From Micromonospora sp. RHAY321 (GTDB lineage: Bacteria > Actinomycetota > Actinomycetes > Mycobacteriales > Micromonosporaceae), in assembly GCF_023896955.1 (NCBI RefSeq), contig NZ_JAMHIW010000005.1, positions 186,001-250,000 of the forward strand: a stretch of 64,000 nucleotides of DNA, written 5' to 3'. Of this stretch, positions 26,843-35,815 are shown piece after piece; the first letter of the stretch is position 1; every line of letters begins with the position of its first letter. The notes beneath the pieces are model-generated. The model did not search any database, was not told the DNA's origin, and was given only the letters and a program-made list of their open reading frames with translations. Position numbers and translations under genes: made by a program.

Positions 26843-29800
26843 TCAACCGGCGGACGCGCTCGCGCCTCCGCCGTCCGCCGTGGACGCTCCGGTGTCCGAC
26901 CCCGGTTCGCCATCGTCGGCCGGCGGCTTCCCGGCAGCGTCGGATCGGGTCTGGGGCAGGTGCTCCATCAGCCGGGTGAGCGCGCCGTTGGCGAAGGTGG
27001 CACCGAGCGCGGAGCCGGCCCCCATCGTCCAACCAACCGGTCCGAGCGGGGTGCACCCGAAGAACTGACTCAACCCCGGTGTCTGCACGACCACGACCAG
27101 CGCTCCCAGCGACGCCGCCGTGGACGCCAGCACCGCCGGGCTGGTGCCGCCGGCCAGGATGGTCTGGCCCAGCTGGGTGCCGACCAGGGAGACCAGCGCG
27201 ACCGTGCCGGCCCGCTGACGGCGGCCGGTGTACCGGGCAAGCGTCCAGCCGACGGTGGCGCCCAGCGTGGTGGCGCCTGCCCGCAAGCCGATCTCCCTGG
27301 TCAGGGTCTCGCCGAGCGACACGTCCGGGCCCTCCCGGAGCAGGCTGTCGGTGCGGTCCGAGGCGGGCGGGCGGATCGCGATGGCCAGCGCCGGCGCCAG
27401 GTCGGTGAGCAGGTTGACCAGCAGAAGCTGCCGTCCGGTGAGCGCGGAGCGGCCGGTCACCGCGGCGGTGAGCACGCTGAACGCGATCTCGCCGAGGTTG
27501 CCGCCGACGAGGATGCTGAGCGCGTGCCGCACCGACGACCACATCGCCCGACCCTCGACCAGGGTCGCGATGATGGTCTCCAGCCGGTCGTCGGTGACGA
27601 CCAGGTCGGCGGCGGCCCGTGCGGCCGGGGTGCCCCGCTGGCCGAGGGCGATGCCGACGTCGGCCAGCCGGATCGCCGGGGCGTCGTTGGCGCCGTCACC
27701 GGTCATCGCCACGGTTCGCCCGCACTTCTGCAACGCCTGGATGATCCGCACCTTGTGCGCCGGGGTGCAGCGGGCCACGACATCCGTACGGGCCAACCGC
27801 TTGGCGAGCGCTTCGTCGTCCAACTGGTCGAGCTCGCCGGCGGTGACCACCCGCTGCTCGTCGTGCTCGCTGATGGTGGCGGCGATCGCCTCGGCCGTCG
27901 CCGGATGGTCGCCGGTGATCATGATGGTGTGCACGCCGGCCTGCCGGATCCGGCGCACCGCCGGGGCCGCGCTCTCCCGGACCCCGTCGGCGAGGGCCAG
28001 GAACCCCACGAAGGTCAGGCCCCGGACGTCCCCGTCGGACACCGTGGGGTCGTCCACCTGGCACTCGGCGACGGCCAGGATCCGGTGCCCCGCCCCGGCC
28101 CGGTCGGCGAGCACCCGCTGCAACTCCGCGCGGCCGGCGTCGTCCAGCGGCTCCCGGCGGCCGTCGGTACGCCGTGCCGAGCAGCGTGGCAGCACCGACT
28201 CCGGGGCGCCCTTGACGCTCAACAGCAGGTGGTCGCCGGTCTCACCGATGCTCGCGTGGTACCCGCGGGACGGCTCGAACGGCAGCCCGCCGACAGCCCG
28301 CCAGCCGTCGGCGCCGGTCTGCTCCACCACCCCCGCGACGGCGGCACCCTTGCGGACCGCGCGGTCGGTCTGCAGCACCAGCTCCTCCGGGTTGGCCGCG
28401 GCGGGGGTGGCCCGCAACGCCGTGGCCAGCGTCAACCGGAGCCGGTCGTCCAGCCGGTCCACCGGGGCGTACCGGTCGGCCACGCCGTCGCCGACCCCGG
28501 CGAGCAGCAGCTGGCCCTCGGTGAGGGTGCCGGTCTTGTCGAAGCACAGCACGTCCACCCGACCCAGCGCCTCGATCGTTCGCGGGTTGCGGACCAACGC
28601 GCCGTGCTCGGCCAGCCGCCGGGCCGCCGCCAGCTGCGCGGCACTGACCAGGAACGGCAACCCCTCCGGCACCGACGCCACGGCCAGGTTCGCGGCGGTC
28701 GCGGCCGTCTCGGCCAGCGGTACGCCCCGGAGCAGACCCGCGCCGGCCACCGCCACCGCCGAACCGGCGGCCAACGGGATGGCGAGACTGGTCAACGAGC
28801 CGAGCCGCGCCTCGACCCCACTGGTCGGTGGCGCCTGCCGGACCAGCGCCAGGCTGCGCCCGGCCTCGGTGTCGGTGCCGAGCGCCACCACCACGGCAGT
28901 TCCGTGCCCGGCGGCGACGGTGGTGCCCTCGTACAACATCGAGTGCCGGTCGGCGACGGAGGCGGCGACCACCGGACGGTCGGTCTTGGCGACCGGCAGC
29001 GACTCGCCGGTCAGCGATGACTCGTCCGCCTCCAGCCCCACCGATTCGAGCACCCGGCAGTCGGCGGGCACCGAGTCACCCGGCTCAAGCGTGATGACGT
29101 CCCCCAGGACCAGGTCTTCGGCGGCGACCACCCGCTCGGCGCCGTCGCGGCGGACCCGGGCGGTCACGGCCGAACGGGACAGCAGCTCCGCCAGCGACCG
29201 TTCGGTGTTGCGCTCGTGCACCGCACCGATCAGCGCGGACCCGCCGACCACGCTGCCCACCAGCGCGGCGTCGACCAGCGAGCCGAACGACGCGGACAGC
29301 ACCGCCCCGGCGGCCAGCACCGGGGTGAGCGGGTTGGCCAGTTCGTCCACGAAGGCGCGCAGAAGTCCGCCGCCTCCGGGTGCGTCACCGCCGGTCGCGC
29401 CGCCTCCGTCGTGGCGGCGCCGTGCTTCCGCGCTGTCCAGGCCGTCCGGTCCGGTGCCGAGGCGGTCGAACACGCCGCCGACCGGCATCAGGTGCCAGGC
29501 CGTCGCCACCGGCGCCGGAGTGTCCGACTGATCGGGCAGCCGCCTCGCCCGCCAGACCCCGTGTGCGAAGGCCAACCCGGAGGCGCCGTTCACCGCGACC
29601 AGCGCGCGGTGGGGCAGTTGGGCCGGTGCGGCGGTGAACGCACCGAGCGCACCGAGACCGGTGCCGGCCATGCTCAGCCGGATGTTCTGCTCGGTCATCC
29701 GCCGGGCCACCCCGGTCGCCTCGATCAGCAGGGCCACCACCCGCAGGTCCGCGCCGACCAGCAGGTGCGCACCCCACGGTGGCAGCTCCTCCGGAGCGGA

Positions 29801-31360
29801 CATTCCGAGGCCACAGTCGGACGCGCCGAGCGCCGTCCGGTCCCCGGACACCAGCATCACCACCGCCCCGTCGCGCTGCAACGCGCGTACCGACTCGGTC
29901 AGCCGGTCTCCGCCGGGCAACATCGCGTCGGCGAAGCCGTACCGCTGCTCGTCGCCGCCGGCCACGACCAGCCGCAGACCGGCCTGCCGGGCGACGGACG
30001 GCAGGCCGTCGACGCCCGGCGCGGGCTCCGGCTCGACCCGCAGCAACGCGGCCAGCCGGTCGCCGTGGGCCAGACCGACCAGTTGGCCGCCGGCGGTTCG
30101 CAGCCGATCGCTGTCCGGGATGTCACCGGGGTCGCTGGCGGGCAGCTGGTCCAGCGGCCCGAGCCGCCAACCGTCCGCACCTCGGGAGCCGCCCGGATCG
30201 GCCGGGTCGAACAGCGCGAACGCCCGCTCCGCCACCTGGTCGACGTCCACTCCGTGCGCCGGGGCGAGGTCGGCGAGCACGCCCCGGTCCGAGCCGAGCA
30301 CCGCCGCGTCCAGCACCAGCGTGTCGATCCGATCCAGCTCCCGCAGCACGCCCCGGTCCATCGCGATGACCCCGCGTCGGGCCAGGATCTGACCGAGCTG
30401 GGCGGCGTACCCCTCGCGTCCGCTGCCCGGGGCCTTGGGCAGCGCGGACAGACCCAGCGCGGCGGCCCTCTTGCGTCCAGCGAACGGTGCGGCCGCCGCA
30501 GCGGCCGCCGCGCCGGCGGCCAGCGACCGGTTGACGTACCGCTCGACCGGGCCGTCCGGCTTCGGCCGTGGGCGCCCGGCCACCGGCCAGCGTGCCTCGG
30601 CGCGCTCCGGGGCGCCGGTGAGCCGCGGCTCGGCCCGCTCCCACGCGGCGAGCTGGGCTCGTGCCTCACCCCACTGCACGATCCGTTGCGCGCCGTCGAC
30701 GACGATCCCGGCCCAGCCCCCGGCCAGACCCTGCACCACCGCCTCGGCGAGCGGAAAGATGATGTCGGCGCGAGGGTCGGCGCGCAGCCCTCGGCCGGCG
30801 AGCGCGTGCAGCTTCGGTTGCAGGTCCACCGCGGCGAGCAGCCCGGCGACCTCGCCGGGCACCGGCGCGAACGGCAGGAGCCGGGTGGCCGCCGAGAGGG
30901 TGAGGCCCAGCGCGTCGGAGGCGAGCGCACCCAGGGTGCGCGGGGTGCGCGGCCCCTCCTCCGGTGGGTGCGGCGGTGGGATCTCCGGATCAGGTTCGTG
31001 GTCGCAGGTCTTCTCGACCCGCGCGATCGTGGTGATGAGGTCGCGCAGCTTCGGCTCGGGGTCCTGTACGGCGACCACCACCCGGCCGGACGGGGCGTTC
31101 ACCCGGGCCCAGGCCACCCCGGGCAGCCGCTCCAGCGCGCCCTCCACCTGCCGGGCCAGCCGGTCGCCGCCGTCCTGGCAGACGCCGTGCACCTCGATGT
31201 GGTGTCGCCCGGGTCGGGACCAGACCCGACGCCGGGTGAGCCCGGCAGTCCGGGCCAGTCGGGTCGCGGCCGAACCCACCGTCCGGGACGCCTCGCCGAC
31301 CAGGTGCGGCACGCCGATGGACGGCAGCAGACGGCCGACCGCGCGACCTGCGGCCGTCAT
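26843..31360 (-). CDS. ctpI: giant P-type cation ATPase (CtpI-like)
   Basis: 1,505-residue P-type ATPase. An N-terminal HMA-like fold (RHHIEVHGVCQDGGDRL... VVVAVQDPEP) is followed by an unusual Ala/Arg-rich region of roughly 550 residues with a second degenerate ATPase-like half. The catalytic core carries LTGES (784-787), PEGLP in the ion-binding helix, the phosphorylation site DKTGTLT at Asp941, and TGDGANDAP at about 1220-1228. Length and layout match mycobacterial CtpI, whose substrate is unsettled. Start ATG 31360 overlaps the stop of a 19-codon leader ORF (ATGA). Divergent from a small membrane gene; the MBL-fold gene follows. Confidence 0.85.
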   Translation of the reverse strand: MTAAGRAVGRLLPSIGVPHLVGEASRTVGSAATRLARTAGLTRRRVWSRPGRHHIEVHGVCQDGGDRLARQVEGALERLPGVAWARVNAPSGRVVVAVQDPEPKLRDLITTIARVEKTCDHEPDPEIPPPHPPEEGPRTPRTLGALASDALGLTLSAATRLLPFAPVPGEVAGLLAAVDLQPKLHALAGRGLRADPRADIIFPLAEAVVQGLAGGWAGIVVDGAQRIVQWGEARAQLAAWERAEPRLTGAPERAEARWPVAGRPRPKPDGPVERYVNRSLAAGAAAAAAAAPFAGRKRAAALGLSALPKAPGSGREGYAAQLGQILARRGVIAMDRGVLRELDRIDTLVLDAAVLGSDRGVLADLAPAHGVDVDQVAERAFALFDPADPGGSRGADGWRLGPLDQLPASDPGDIPDSDRLRTAGGQLVGLAHGDRLAALLRVEPEPAPGVDGLPSVARQAGLRLVVAGGDEQRYGFADAMLPGGDRLTESVRALQRDGAVVMLVSGDRTALGASDCGLGMSAPEELPPWGAHLLVGADLRVVALLIEATGVARRMTEQNIRLSMAGTGLGALGAFTAAPAQLPHRALVAVNGASGLAFAHGVWRARRLPDQSDTPAPVATAWHLMPVGGVFDRLGTGPDGLDSAEARRRHDGGGATGGDAPGGGGLLRAFVDELANPLTPVLAAGAVLSASFGSLVDAALVGSVVGGSALIGAVHERNTERSLAELLSRSAVTARVRRDGAERVVAAEDLVLGDVITLEPGDSVPADCRVLESVGLEADESSLTGESLPVAKTDRPVVAASVADRHSMLYEGTTVAAGHGTAVVVALGTDTEAGRSLALVRQAPPTSGVEARLGSLTSLAIPLAAGSAVAVAGAGLLRGVPLAETAATAANLAVASVPEGLPFLVSAAQLAAARRLAEHGALVRNPRTIEALGRVDVLCFDKTGTLTEGQLLLAGVGDGVADRYAPVDRLDDRLRLTLATALRATPAAANPEELVLQTDRAVRKGAAVAGVVEQTGADGWRAVGGLPFEPSRGYHASIGETGDHLLLSVKGAPESVLPRCSARRTDGRREPLDDAGRAELQRVLADRAGAGHRILAVAECQVDDPTVSDGDVRGLTFVGFLALADGVRESAAPAVRRIRQAGVHTIMITGDHPATAEAIAATISEHDEQRVVTAGELDQLDDEALAKRLARTDVVARCTPAHKVRIIQALQKCGRTVAMTGDGANDAPAIRLADVGIALGQRGTPAARAAADLVVTDDRLETIIATLVEGRAMWSSVRHALSILVGGNLGEIAFSVLTAAVTGRSALTGRQLLLVNLLTDLAPALAIAIRPPASDRTDSLLREGPDVSLGETLTREIGLRAGATTLGATVGWTLARYTGRRQRAGTVALVSLVGTQLGQTILAGGTSPAVLASTAASLGALVVVVQTPGLSQFFGCTPLGPVGWTMGAGSALGATFANGALTRLMEHLPQTRSDAAGKPPADDGEPGSDTGASTADGGGASASAG

Positions 31361-31416
31361 CGAGGCGTACGGCAGGACGAACGCTCCCCGCTGCTGCCAG
31401 TTCTGCCGTCGGTCAT
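31357..31416 (-). CDS. possible leader peptide, stop/start-coupled to ctpI
   Basis: 19-codon frame reading MTDGRTGSSGERSSCRTPR. The ATG at 31416 is preceded by a strong GGGAGGA ribosome-binding site 5 nt away, whereas the ctpI ATG has none. The TGA stop overlaps the ctpI start as ATGA. The peptide resembles no protein; its value would be to deliver ribosomes to ctpI. It might alternatively be a chance frame if ctpI starts further upstream (GTG 31429 is in frame). Confidence 0.4.
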   Translation of the reverse strand: MTDGRTGSSGERSSCRTPR

Positions 31417-31569
31417 CTCGTCCTCCCACCGCCTCGCGTCCGGCGGCCTGGCTTCCCGACCTGGCATCCGTTATGCCCTCCGGGCAGCGGAACTTTCCGT
31501 CGTCGGCGGGGCATGGACGGCGTGGGCGGTGGAATCCCGCGAACGTCACCGGACACGGGGGAGGCCGGA

Positions 31570-31830
31570 ATGAGCACACTGACCCGACACCTCAACGGTT
31601 CGCGCGAGACCGTCCAGATGTACAGCCGGCGGGTGGACGTGCCGATGCTGGGTGAGATGGCGGTTCCACCGCCGGACAAGCTCGCCTACTACGCCGGGCT
31701 CGGGCTGCTCGCCGCGCTCCAGGTCATCGAGTGGCCGCTGGCCCTGGTGATCACCGCCGGTCACCTTCTGGCCGACCAGCATCTTTCAGGGCTGGTGCGG
31801 GGCTTCGGAGGTGCGTTGGAGAACGCCTGA
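31570..31830 (+). CDS. small membrane protein divergent from ctpI
   Basis: 86 residues: a polar N-terminal half (STLTRHLNGSRETVQMYSRRVDV) and a hydrophobic C-terminal half with a segment near residues 47-68 (LAYYAGLGLLAALQVIEWPL). ATG at 31570 with GGGAGG about 8 nt upstream. It is divergent from ctpI across about 150 bp. Because of this placement it may be a small partner or regulator of the transporter, which is inference only. Confidence 0.7.
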   Translation: MSTLTRHLNGSRETVQMYSRRVDVPMLGEMAVPPPDKLAYYAGLGLLAALQVIEWPLALVITAGHLLADQHLSGLVRGFGGALENA

Positions 31831-31889
31831 CGAGAGCCACGCCACCTCTGATTGACATGAATCCGGGTTGAGGTCGCAGGCTCTCGTCC

Positions 31890-33281
31890 ATGCCGAGTCC
31901 ATCCGCCACCGCCGTACCGGCGGCCCCACCGGGACTGTTCGCACCCAGACTGCGGGCGATGACGGTGGGCAGCGTCGCCCTGATCTCGCTGCTCGCGTTC
32001 GAGGCGCTCGCGGTCGGCACGGCGATGCCGACCGTGGCTCGCAGCCTGGACGGGCTGGCGTTGTACGGGATCGCCTTCGGTGGCCCGTTCGCCGCGGGCG
32101 TGTTGGCCATGGTGGTCTCCGGCATCTGGTGCGACGCGCGGGGGCCCCGGGGGCCGATGTGGCACGGCGTCGCCTGGTTCGTGGTCGGACTGCTGATCGC
32201 CGGGACCGCCCCGGTGATGAGCGCACTGGTCGTCGGCCGGGTGGTGCAGGGCTTCGGCTCCGGGCTGCTCTCGGTGGCGCTCTACGTGATCGTCGGGCAC
32301 GCGTACCCGGAGGAGCTGCACCGGCGGATCTTCGCGGCGTTCGCGGCGGCTTGGGTCGTCCCGTCGCTGATCGGGCCGGCGCTGGCCGGCCTGATCGTGG
32401 AGCACCTGGGCTGGCGGTGGGTCTTCCTGGCGGTGCCGGCGGTGGCGGTGCCGGCGGTGCTGCTGGTCCACCCCGGTCTGCGGTCGCTCGACCGGAGCAC
32501 GCCGACCCGGCCGCCGGCCGGCGCGGTGGCCCGGATCGGCTGGGCGTGCGGGGCGGGGGCGAGCGCCGCACTGCTGCACATCGGGGGACAGCAGCGCGGT
32601 CCGGCAGCCCTGGCGCTGATCGCGCTCGCCGTGGCCGGCCTGCTGGTCTGCGCCCCGCGCCTGCTGCCGGCCGGGTTCCTCCGGGCGGCCCGAGGTCTGC
32701 CCACCGTGATCGGGCTGCGGGGTCTGGCCTCGGCGGCGTTCGTCGGCGCCGAGGTCGTCATCCCGTTGATGCTCTCCCGGGAGCGAGGTCTGTCACCGAC
32801 CGCCGCCGGGCTGGTGCTCACGGTCGGGGCACTGGCCTGGTCGGTGGGCTCGTGGGTGCAGGGCCGGATCCCCCTGCCGGCGTCCCGCGCCAGCCTGCCC
32901 CGGGCCGGGTTGAGCTGCATCACGGTCGGTACCGCCACGGTGGCGTTGGCCGTCCGGCCCGAGTTGCCGGTGGCCGTGGCCGTGCTGGGCTGGGCGGTCG
33001 CCGGCCTCGGCATGGGTCTGCTCTACCCGTCGTTGTCGGTGCTCACCCTGGAGCTGTCCGCCCCCGGGGAACAGGGCCGCAACAGCTCATCACTGCAACT
33101 GGGCGACTCGCTCTTCGCGGCGACCGTGCTGGCGCTCACCGGGGCGGTGCTGGCGGCCGGTAGCGCGCCCGGCCCGGCCAGCTACGCGGCGACGCTGGCG
33201 GTCGCCGCCGGCCTGGCGCTGCTCGGTGCGCTGCTGGCCGGCCGGGTGGTGGTGGGCGGGACGGCACGGCTGGGCGGCTGA
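31890..33281 (+). CDS. MFS transporter (drug-export type)
   Basis: 463-residue major facilitator protein with about 14 hydrophobic segments. The start LRAMTVGSVALISLLAFEALAVGTAMPTVARSL is typical of the 14-helix DHA2 type; MFS-like loops GIWCDARGPRGPMW and GRVVQGFGSGLLSV are present. Substrate unknown; members export drugs, dyes or metabolites. ATG at 31890. The next gene starts 52 bp downstream in the same direction. Confidence 0.88.
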   Translation: MPSPSATAVPAAPPGLFAPRLRAMTVGSVALISLLAFEALAVGTAMPTVARSLDGLALYGIAFGGPFAAGVLAMVVSGIWCDARGPRGPMWHGVAWFVVGLLIAGTAPVMSALVVGRVVQGFGSGLLSVALYVIVGHAYPEELHRRIFAAFAAAWVVPSLIGPALAGLIVEHLGWRWVFLAVPAVAVPAVLLVHPGLRSLDRSTPTRPPAGAVARIGWACGAGASAALLHIGGQQRGPAALALIALAVAGLLVCAPRLLPAGFLRAARGLPTVIGLRGLASAAFVGAEVVIPLMLSRERGLSPTAAGLVLTVGALAWSVGSWVQGRIPLPASRASLPRAGLSCITVGTATVALAVRPELPVAVAVLGWAVAGLGMGLLYPSLSVLTLELSAPGEQGRNSSSLQLGDSLFAATVLALTGAVLAAGSAPGPASYAATLAVAAGLALLGALLAGRVVVGGTARLGG

Positions 33282-33333
33282 TCCGCAGATTCGACGGCGT
33301 CCGGTCCCGGTCGGCCGGGAGGATGGCGGGGCG

Positions 33334-33987
33334 ATGAGTTTCCTGACCGTCCTGCCACTGGCCGTGGTGATGGTCGCCGGGACCCAGTTGGTCGTGGCGG
33401 TCTTCCTCGCCTCGTCGGACCGGCCCCGGGCCGCCTCGCTGGGCTTCCTCGCCGGCGCCGGGCTGGTGGTCGCCGCCGGGGTGACCGTGAGCTGGCTGCT
33501 CACCCGGCTGGTGGGCGGCGTGGCCACCGACGCCAGCGCCGTCGCCGGCCGGGTCGACCGCGGCCCCGCCATCGACCTGGTGGTGCTCGCCCTGCTGCTC
33601 ATCCTGGCCGTGGTGGTCTGGCTGCGTCGGAACCGGTCCGCGCCGCCACGGTGGCTGGGCAGTATCGGGCACGCCGACCCGCGCTGGGCACTGCGACTGG
33701 GTGCACTGCTCTTCGTGGCGACGCCCACCGACGATCTGACCATGGCGGCGGTCGGCGCGAGCGTGGCCCGGCACGACCTGCCGTGGTGGCACCTGCTGCC
33801 GTTCGTGCTGCTCACCGTGACCCTGCTGGCCCTTCCGTTGCTGGCGTTGCTCCTGCTGGGGCGTCGCGCCGCGCGGGTGCTGGCCCGGATGCGGGCATGG
33901 GCCGAGGGACACGCCTGGGTGGTCAACGAGCTGCTGATCGGGTTCTTCGCGGTGCTGACCGTGCTGGACCTGATCCGGTCTGGGTGA
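33334..33987 (+). CDS. GAP/Sap-family (LysE-like) membrane protein
   Basis: 217-residue integral membrane protein with six hydrophobic segments, typical of the GAP/Sap family related to LysE exporters, some of which export peptidoglycolipids or small molecules in mycobacteria. The N-terminus MSFLTVLPLAVVMVAGTQ and the central FVATPTDDLTMAAVGASV region (conserved Thr-Asp pair) are consistent. ATG at 33334 with GGGAGGA about 16 nt upstream. It follows the MFS gene in the same direction. Confidence 0.72.
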   Translation: MSFLTVLPLAVVMVAGTQLVVAVFLASSDRPRAASLGFLAGAGLVVAAGVTVSWLLTRLVGGVATDASAVAGRVDRGPAIDLVVLALLLILAVVVWLRRNRSAPPRWLGSIGHADPRWALRLGALLFVATPTDDLTMAAVGASVARHDLPWWHLLPFVLLTVTLLALPLLALLLLGRRAARVLARMRAWAEGHAWVVNELLIGFFAVLTVLDLIRSG

Positions 33988-34092
33988 GCAGTCGCACACC
34001 CGGTCACGGGCCGTGTCGGGACGCCGTCATCAGCGGGTGACGGCTCAGCGGGCGGACGGATGCCGTGGTTCGCGGCGGGACGGGAGGACGAG

Positions 34093-34875
34093 ATGAGGGT
34101 TCTGGTCACCGGGGCGGGCGGCCACCTGGGCAGCGCGGTGCTGACCCGGTTGCGCGACGACGGGGTCGACGTCCGGGCCGCCAGCCGACGGCCGCGTACC
34201 GGCTCCGGGGTGGAGTGGGTGGTGACCGACCTGGCCACCGGGGACGGGCTCACCGAGGCGGTGGCCGGCGTGGACGCGGTGCTGCACCTGGCCTCCTCGC
34301 CGCGGGGTCGGCAGACCTACCAGGTGGACGTCCTCGGCACCCGCCGGCTGGTCGTCGCGGCCGGCGCGGCCGGCGTCCAGCACCTGGTCTACATCTCGAT
34401 CGTCGGAGTGGACCGGGTGCCCATCCCGTACTACCGGCACAAGCTCGCCGCCGAGCAGGTCGTCGCGGCCGGCCCGGTGCCCTGGTCGGTGCTGCGGGCC
34501 ACCCAGTTCCCGCAGTTCCTGGACGATCTGCTGACCGCCAGCGCGCGGCTGGGTCCGGTGATCGGGGACAGGGCGGTGCTCGCCCAGCCGGTCGACCCGG
34601 CCGAGGTGGCGGCCCGGCTGGCGGCCCGGCTGTTCGCCGGCCCGCTGGGCGGGATCGAGGAGTTCGGCGGACCGCAGGTGCTCCGCTTCGACGAGGCGGT
34701 CCGCGCCTGGCGGCAGGCCCGGGGTTCACGGCGGCCGTTGCTGCCGGTGCGGATCCCCGGCCGCCTCGGTCGCGAGCTGCGCGCGGGCGGGCTGGTCACC
34801 GAGGCGCTGCCCCGAGGCGTACGCACCTGGGCCGACCATCTCGCTGACACGTACGGGGGAACCGGGCGGAGATGA
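34093..34875 (+). CDS. NAD(P)-binding oxidoreductase (NmrA/SDR-like)
   Basis: 260-residue extended short-chain dehydrogenase-like protein. The Rossmann motif TGAGGHLGSAV is at residues 6-16; GVQHLVYISIVGVDRV carries the active-site-like Ser, and YRHKLAAEQ gives a Tyr-x-x-x-Lys variant. This is the pattern of NmrA/YbjT-type redox sensors and NAD(P)H:quinone oxidoreductases. ATG at 34093, preceded by GGGAGGA, is preferred over an earlier in-frame ATG at 34060. Confidence 0.88.
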   Translation: MRVLVTGAGGHLGSAVLTRLRDDGVDVRAASRRPRTGSGVEWVVTDLATGDGLTEAVAGVDAVLHLASSPRGRQTYQVDVLGTRRLVVAAGAAGVQHLVYISIVGVDRVPIPYYRHKLAAEQVVAAGPVPWSVLRATQFPQFLDDLLTASARLGPVIGDRAVLAQPVDPAEVAARLAARLFAGPLGGIEEFGGPQVLRFDEAVRAWRQARGSRRPLLPVRIPGRLGRELRAGGLVTEALPRGVRTWADHLADTYGGTGRR

Positions 34876-34912
34876 GAGGAAACCCGGTTCACATTCGCCT
34901 TACGGTGACGCC

Positions 34913-35107
34913 ATGTTCGCTGTCGTCGTCACCGTGATCCTCTACGTCTTCGGTTTCGTCTTCCTCTACGGCGTGATCCGGCTGGGTGTCCGGCACGCGC
35001 TGGAGGACCTGGAGCTGCAACGGGCCAAGGCCCAACGCGCCGAGGAGCTGGCCGCGTCCCGTGACCGCACCTTCCTGCGCGACAACGCCTTCCTCGCCGG
35101 GAGCTGA
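34913..35107 (+). CDS. small single-pass membrane protein
   Basis: 64 residues: one hydrophobic helix at residues 2-22 (FAVVVTVILYVFGFVFLYGVI) and a polar C-terminal helix rich in Arg, Glu and Ala (ALEDLELQRAKAQRAEELAASRD). No recognised family. ATG at 34913, 38 nt after the oxidoreductase gene, in the same direction. Confidence 0.65.
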   Translation: MFAVVVTVILYVFGFVFLYGVIRLGVRHALEDLELQRAKAQRAEELAASRDRTFLRDNAFLAGS

Positions 35108-35202
35108 GCCGCCGATCGGTTCGGCCCGGACGGGTGGTGTCGTGTCGCGGCTCCGGAGTCGCCGGGCGGCCCGCCCGCACACCTGCGAGGATCGCACCCG
35201 TG

Positions 35203-35751
35203 ATGGGAACGCTGAAGACCGAACCGGCCCGTGTCCGCCTCGACCTGCTCGCCCCGCCGGTGGCGGCGGCCATCTCCGAGTGGCCGGCCGACGCGCCGGT
35301 GAACGTCGACGACGTGCTGGTCGCGCCGATCGACGCCGACCTGGCCGACACCGCCGCCTTCTGCGCGGCGTACGAGGTGGGGCTGGACGTGTCAGCCAAC
35401 TGCGTCGTGGTGGCGGGCAAGCGCGAGGGTGTGGTCCGCTACGCGGCCTGCATCATCCTGGCCACCACCCGGGCCGACGTGAACGGCGTGGCCCGCCGGG
35501 CGCTGGACGTCCGCAAGGCGAGCTTCGCCCCGATGGACGACGCGGTCGAGTTGACCGGCATGGAGTACGGCGGGATCACCCCGATCGGGTTGCCGGCGCA
35601 GTGGCCGATCCTGGTCGACGCGCGGGTGATCGCCACTCCACACGTGATCATTGGATCCGGTGTGCGGCACAGCAAGATCGCCCTGCCCGGGCCGGCGCTG
35701 GGCGCGCTGCCCGGCGCGCAGGTGGTGGAGGGTCTGGCCAGGCCGGCGTGA
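35203..35751 (+). CDS. YbaK/ProX-like aminoacyl-tRNA deacylase
   Basis: 182-residue protein of the YbaK/EbsC fold, which hydrolyses mischarged aminoacyl-tRNAs (for example Cys- or Ala-tRNA-Pro). Motifs include NCVVVAGKREGVVRYAAC, KASFAPMDDAVELTGMEYGGITPIGLP, and VIIGSGVRHSKI near the C-terminus. The tRNA synthetase for proline (proS) is 1.7 kb away, a suggestive but loose link. ATG at 35203; a GTG at 35200 is possible and lies nearer the GCGAGG ribosome-binding site. Confidence 0.85.
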   Translation: MGTLKTEPARVRLDLLAPPVAAAISEWPADAPVNVDDVLVAPIDADLADTAAFCAAYEVGLDVSANCVVVAGKREGVVRYAACIILATTRADVNGVARRALDVRKASFAPMDDAVELTGMEYGGITPIGLPAQWPILVDARVIATPHVIIGSGVRHSKIALPGPALGALPGAQVVEGLARPA

Positions 35752-35772
35752 CCGGGCACCGGCATCGATGTC

Positions 35773-35786
35773 GTTGCACGTGAAAC
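35773..35786. promoter_or_regulatory. parS: degenerate parS site
   Basis: GTTGCACGTGAAAC matches the perfect parS GTTTCACGTGAAAC at 13 of 14 positions (one T-to-G change). It lies in the short gap between the YbaK-like and FrnE-like genes, about 33 kb from the four perfect copies. Confidence 0.5.
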
Positions 35787-35815
35787 ATCACGCGTGTCGA
35801 TGCCGGGTGCCGTGC

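Noticed and set aside
27228..29531. Long plus-strand frames opposite ctpI
   Set aside because: Low-complexity Ser/Arg/Ala-rich shadows of the giant ATPase gene.
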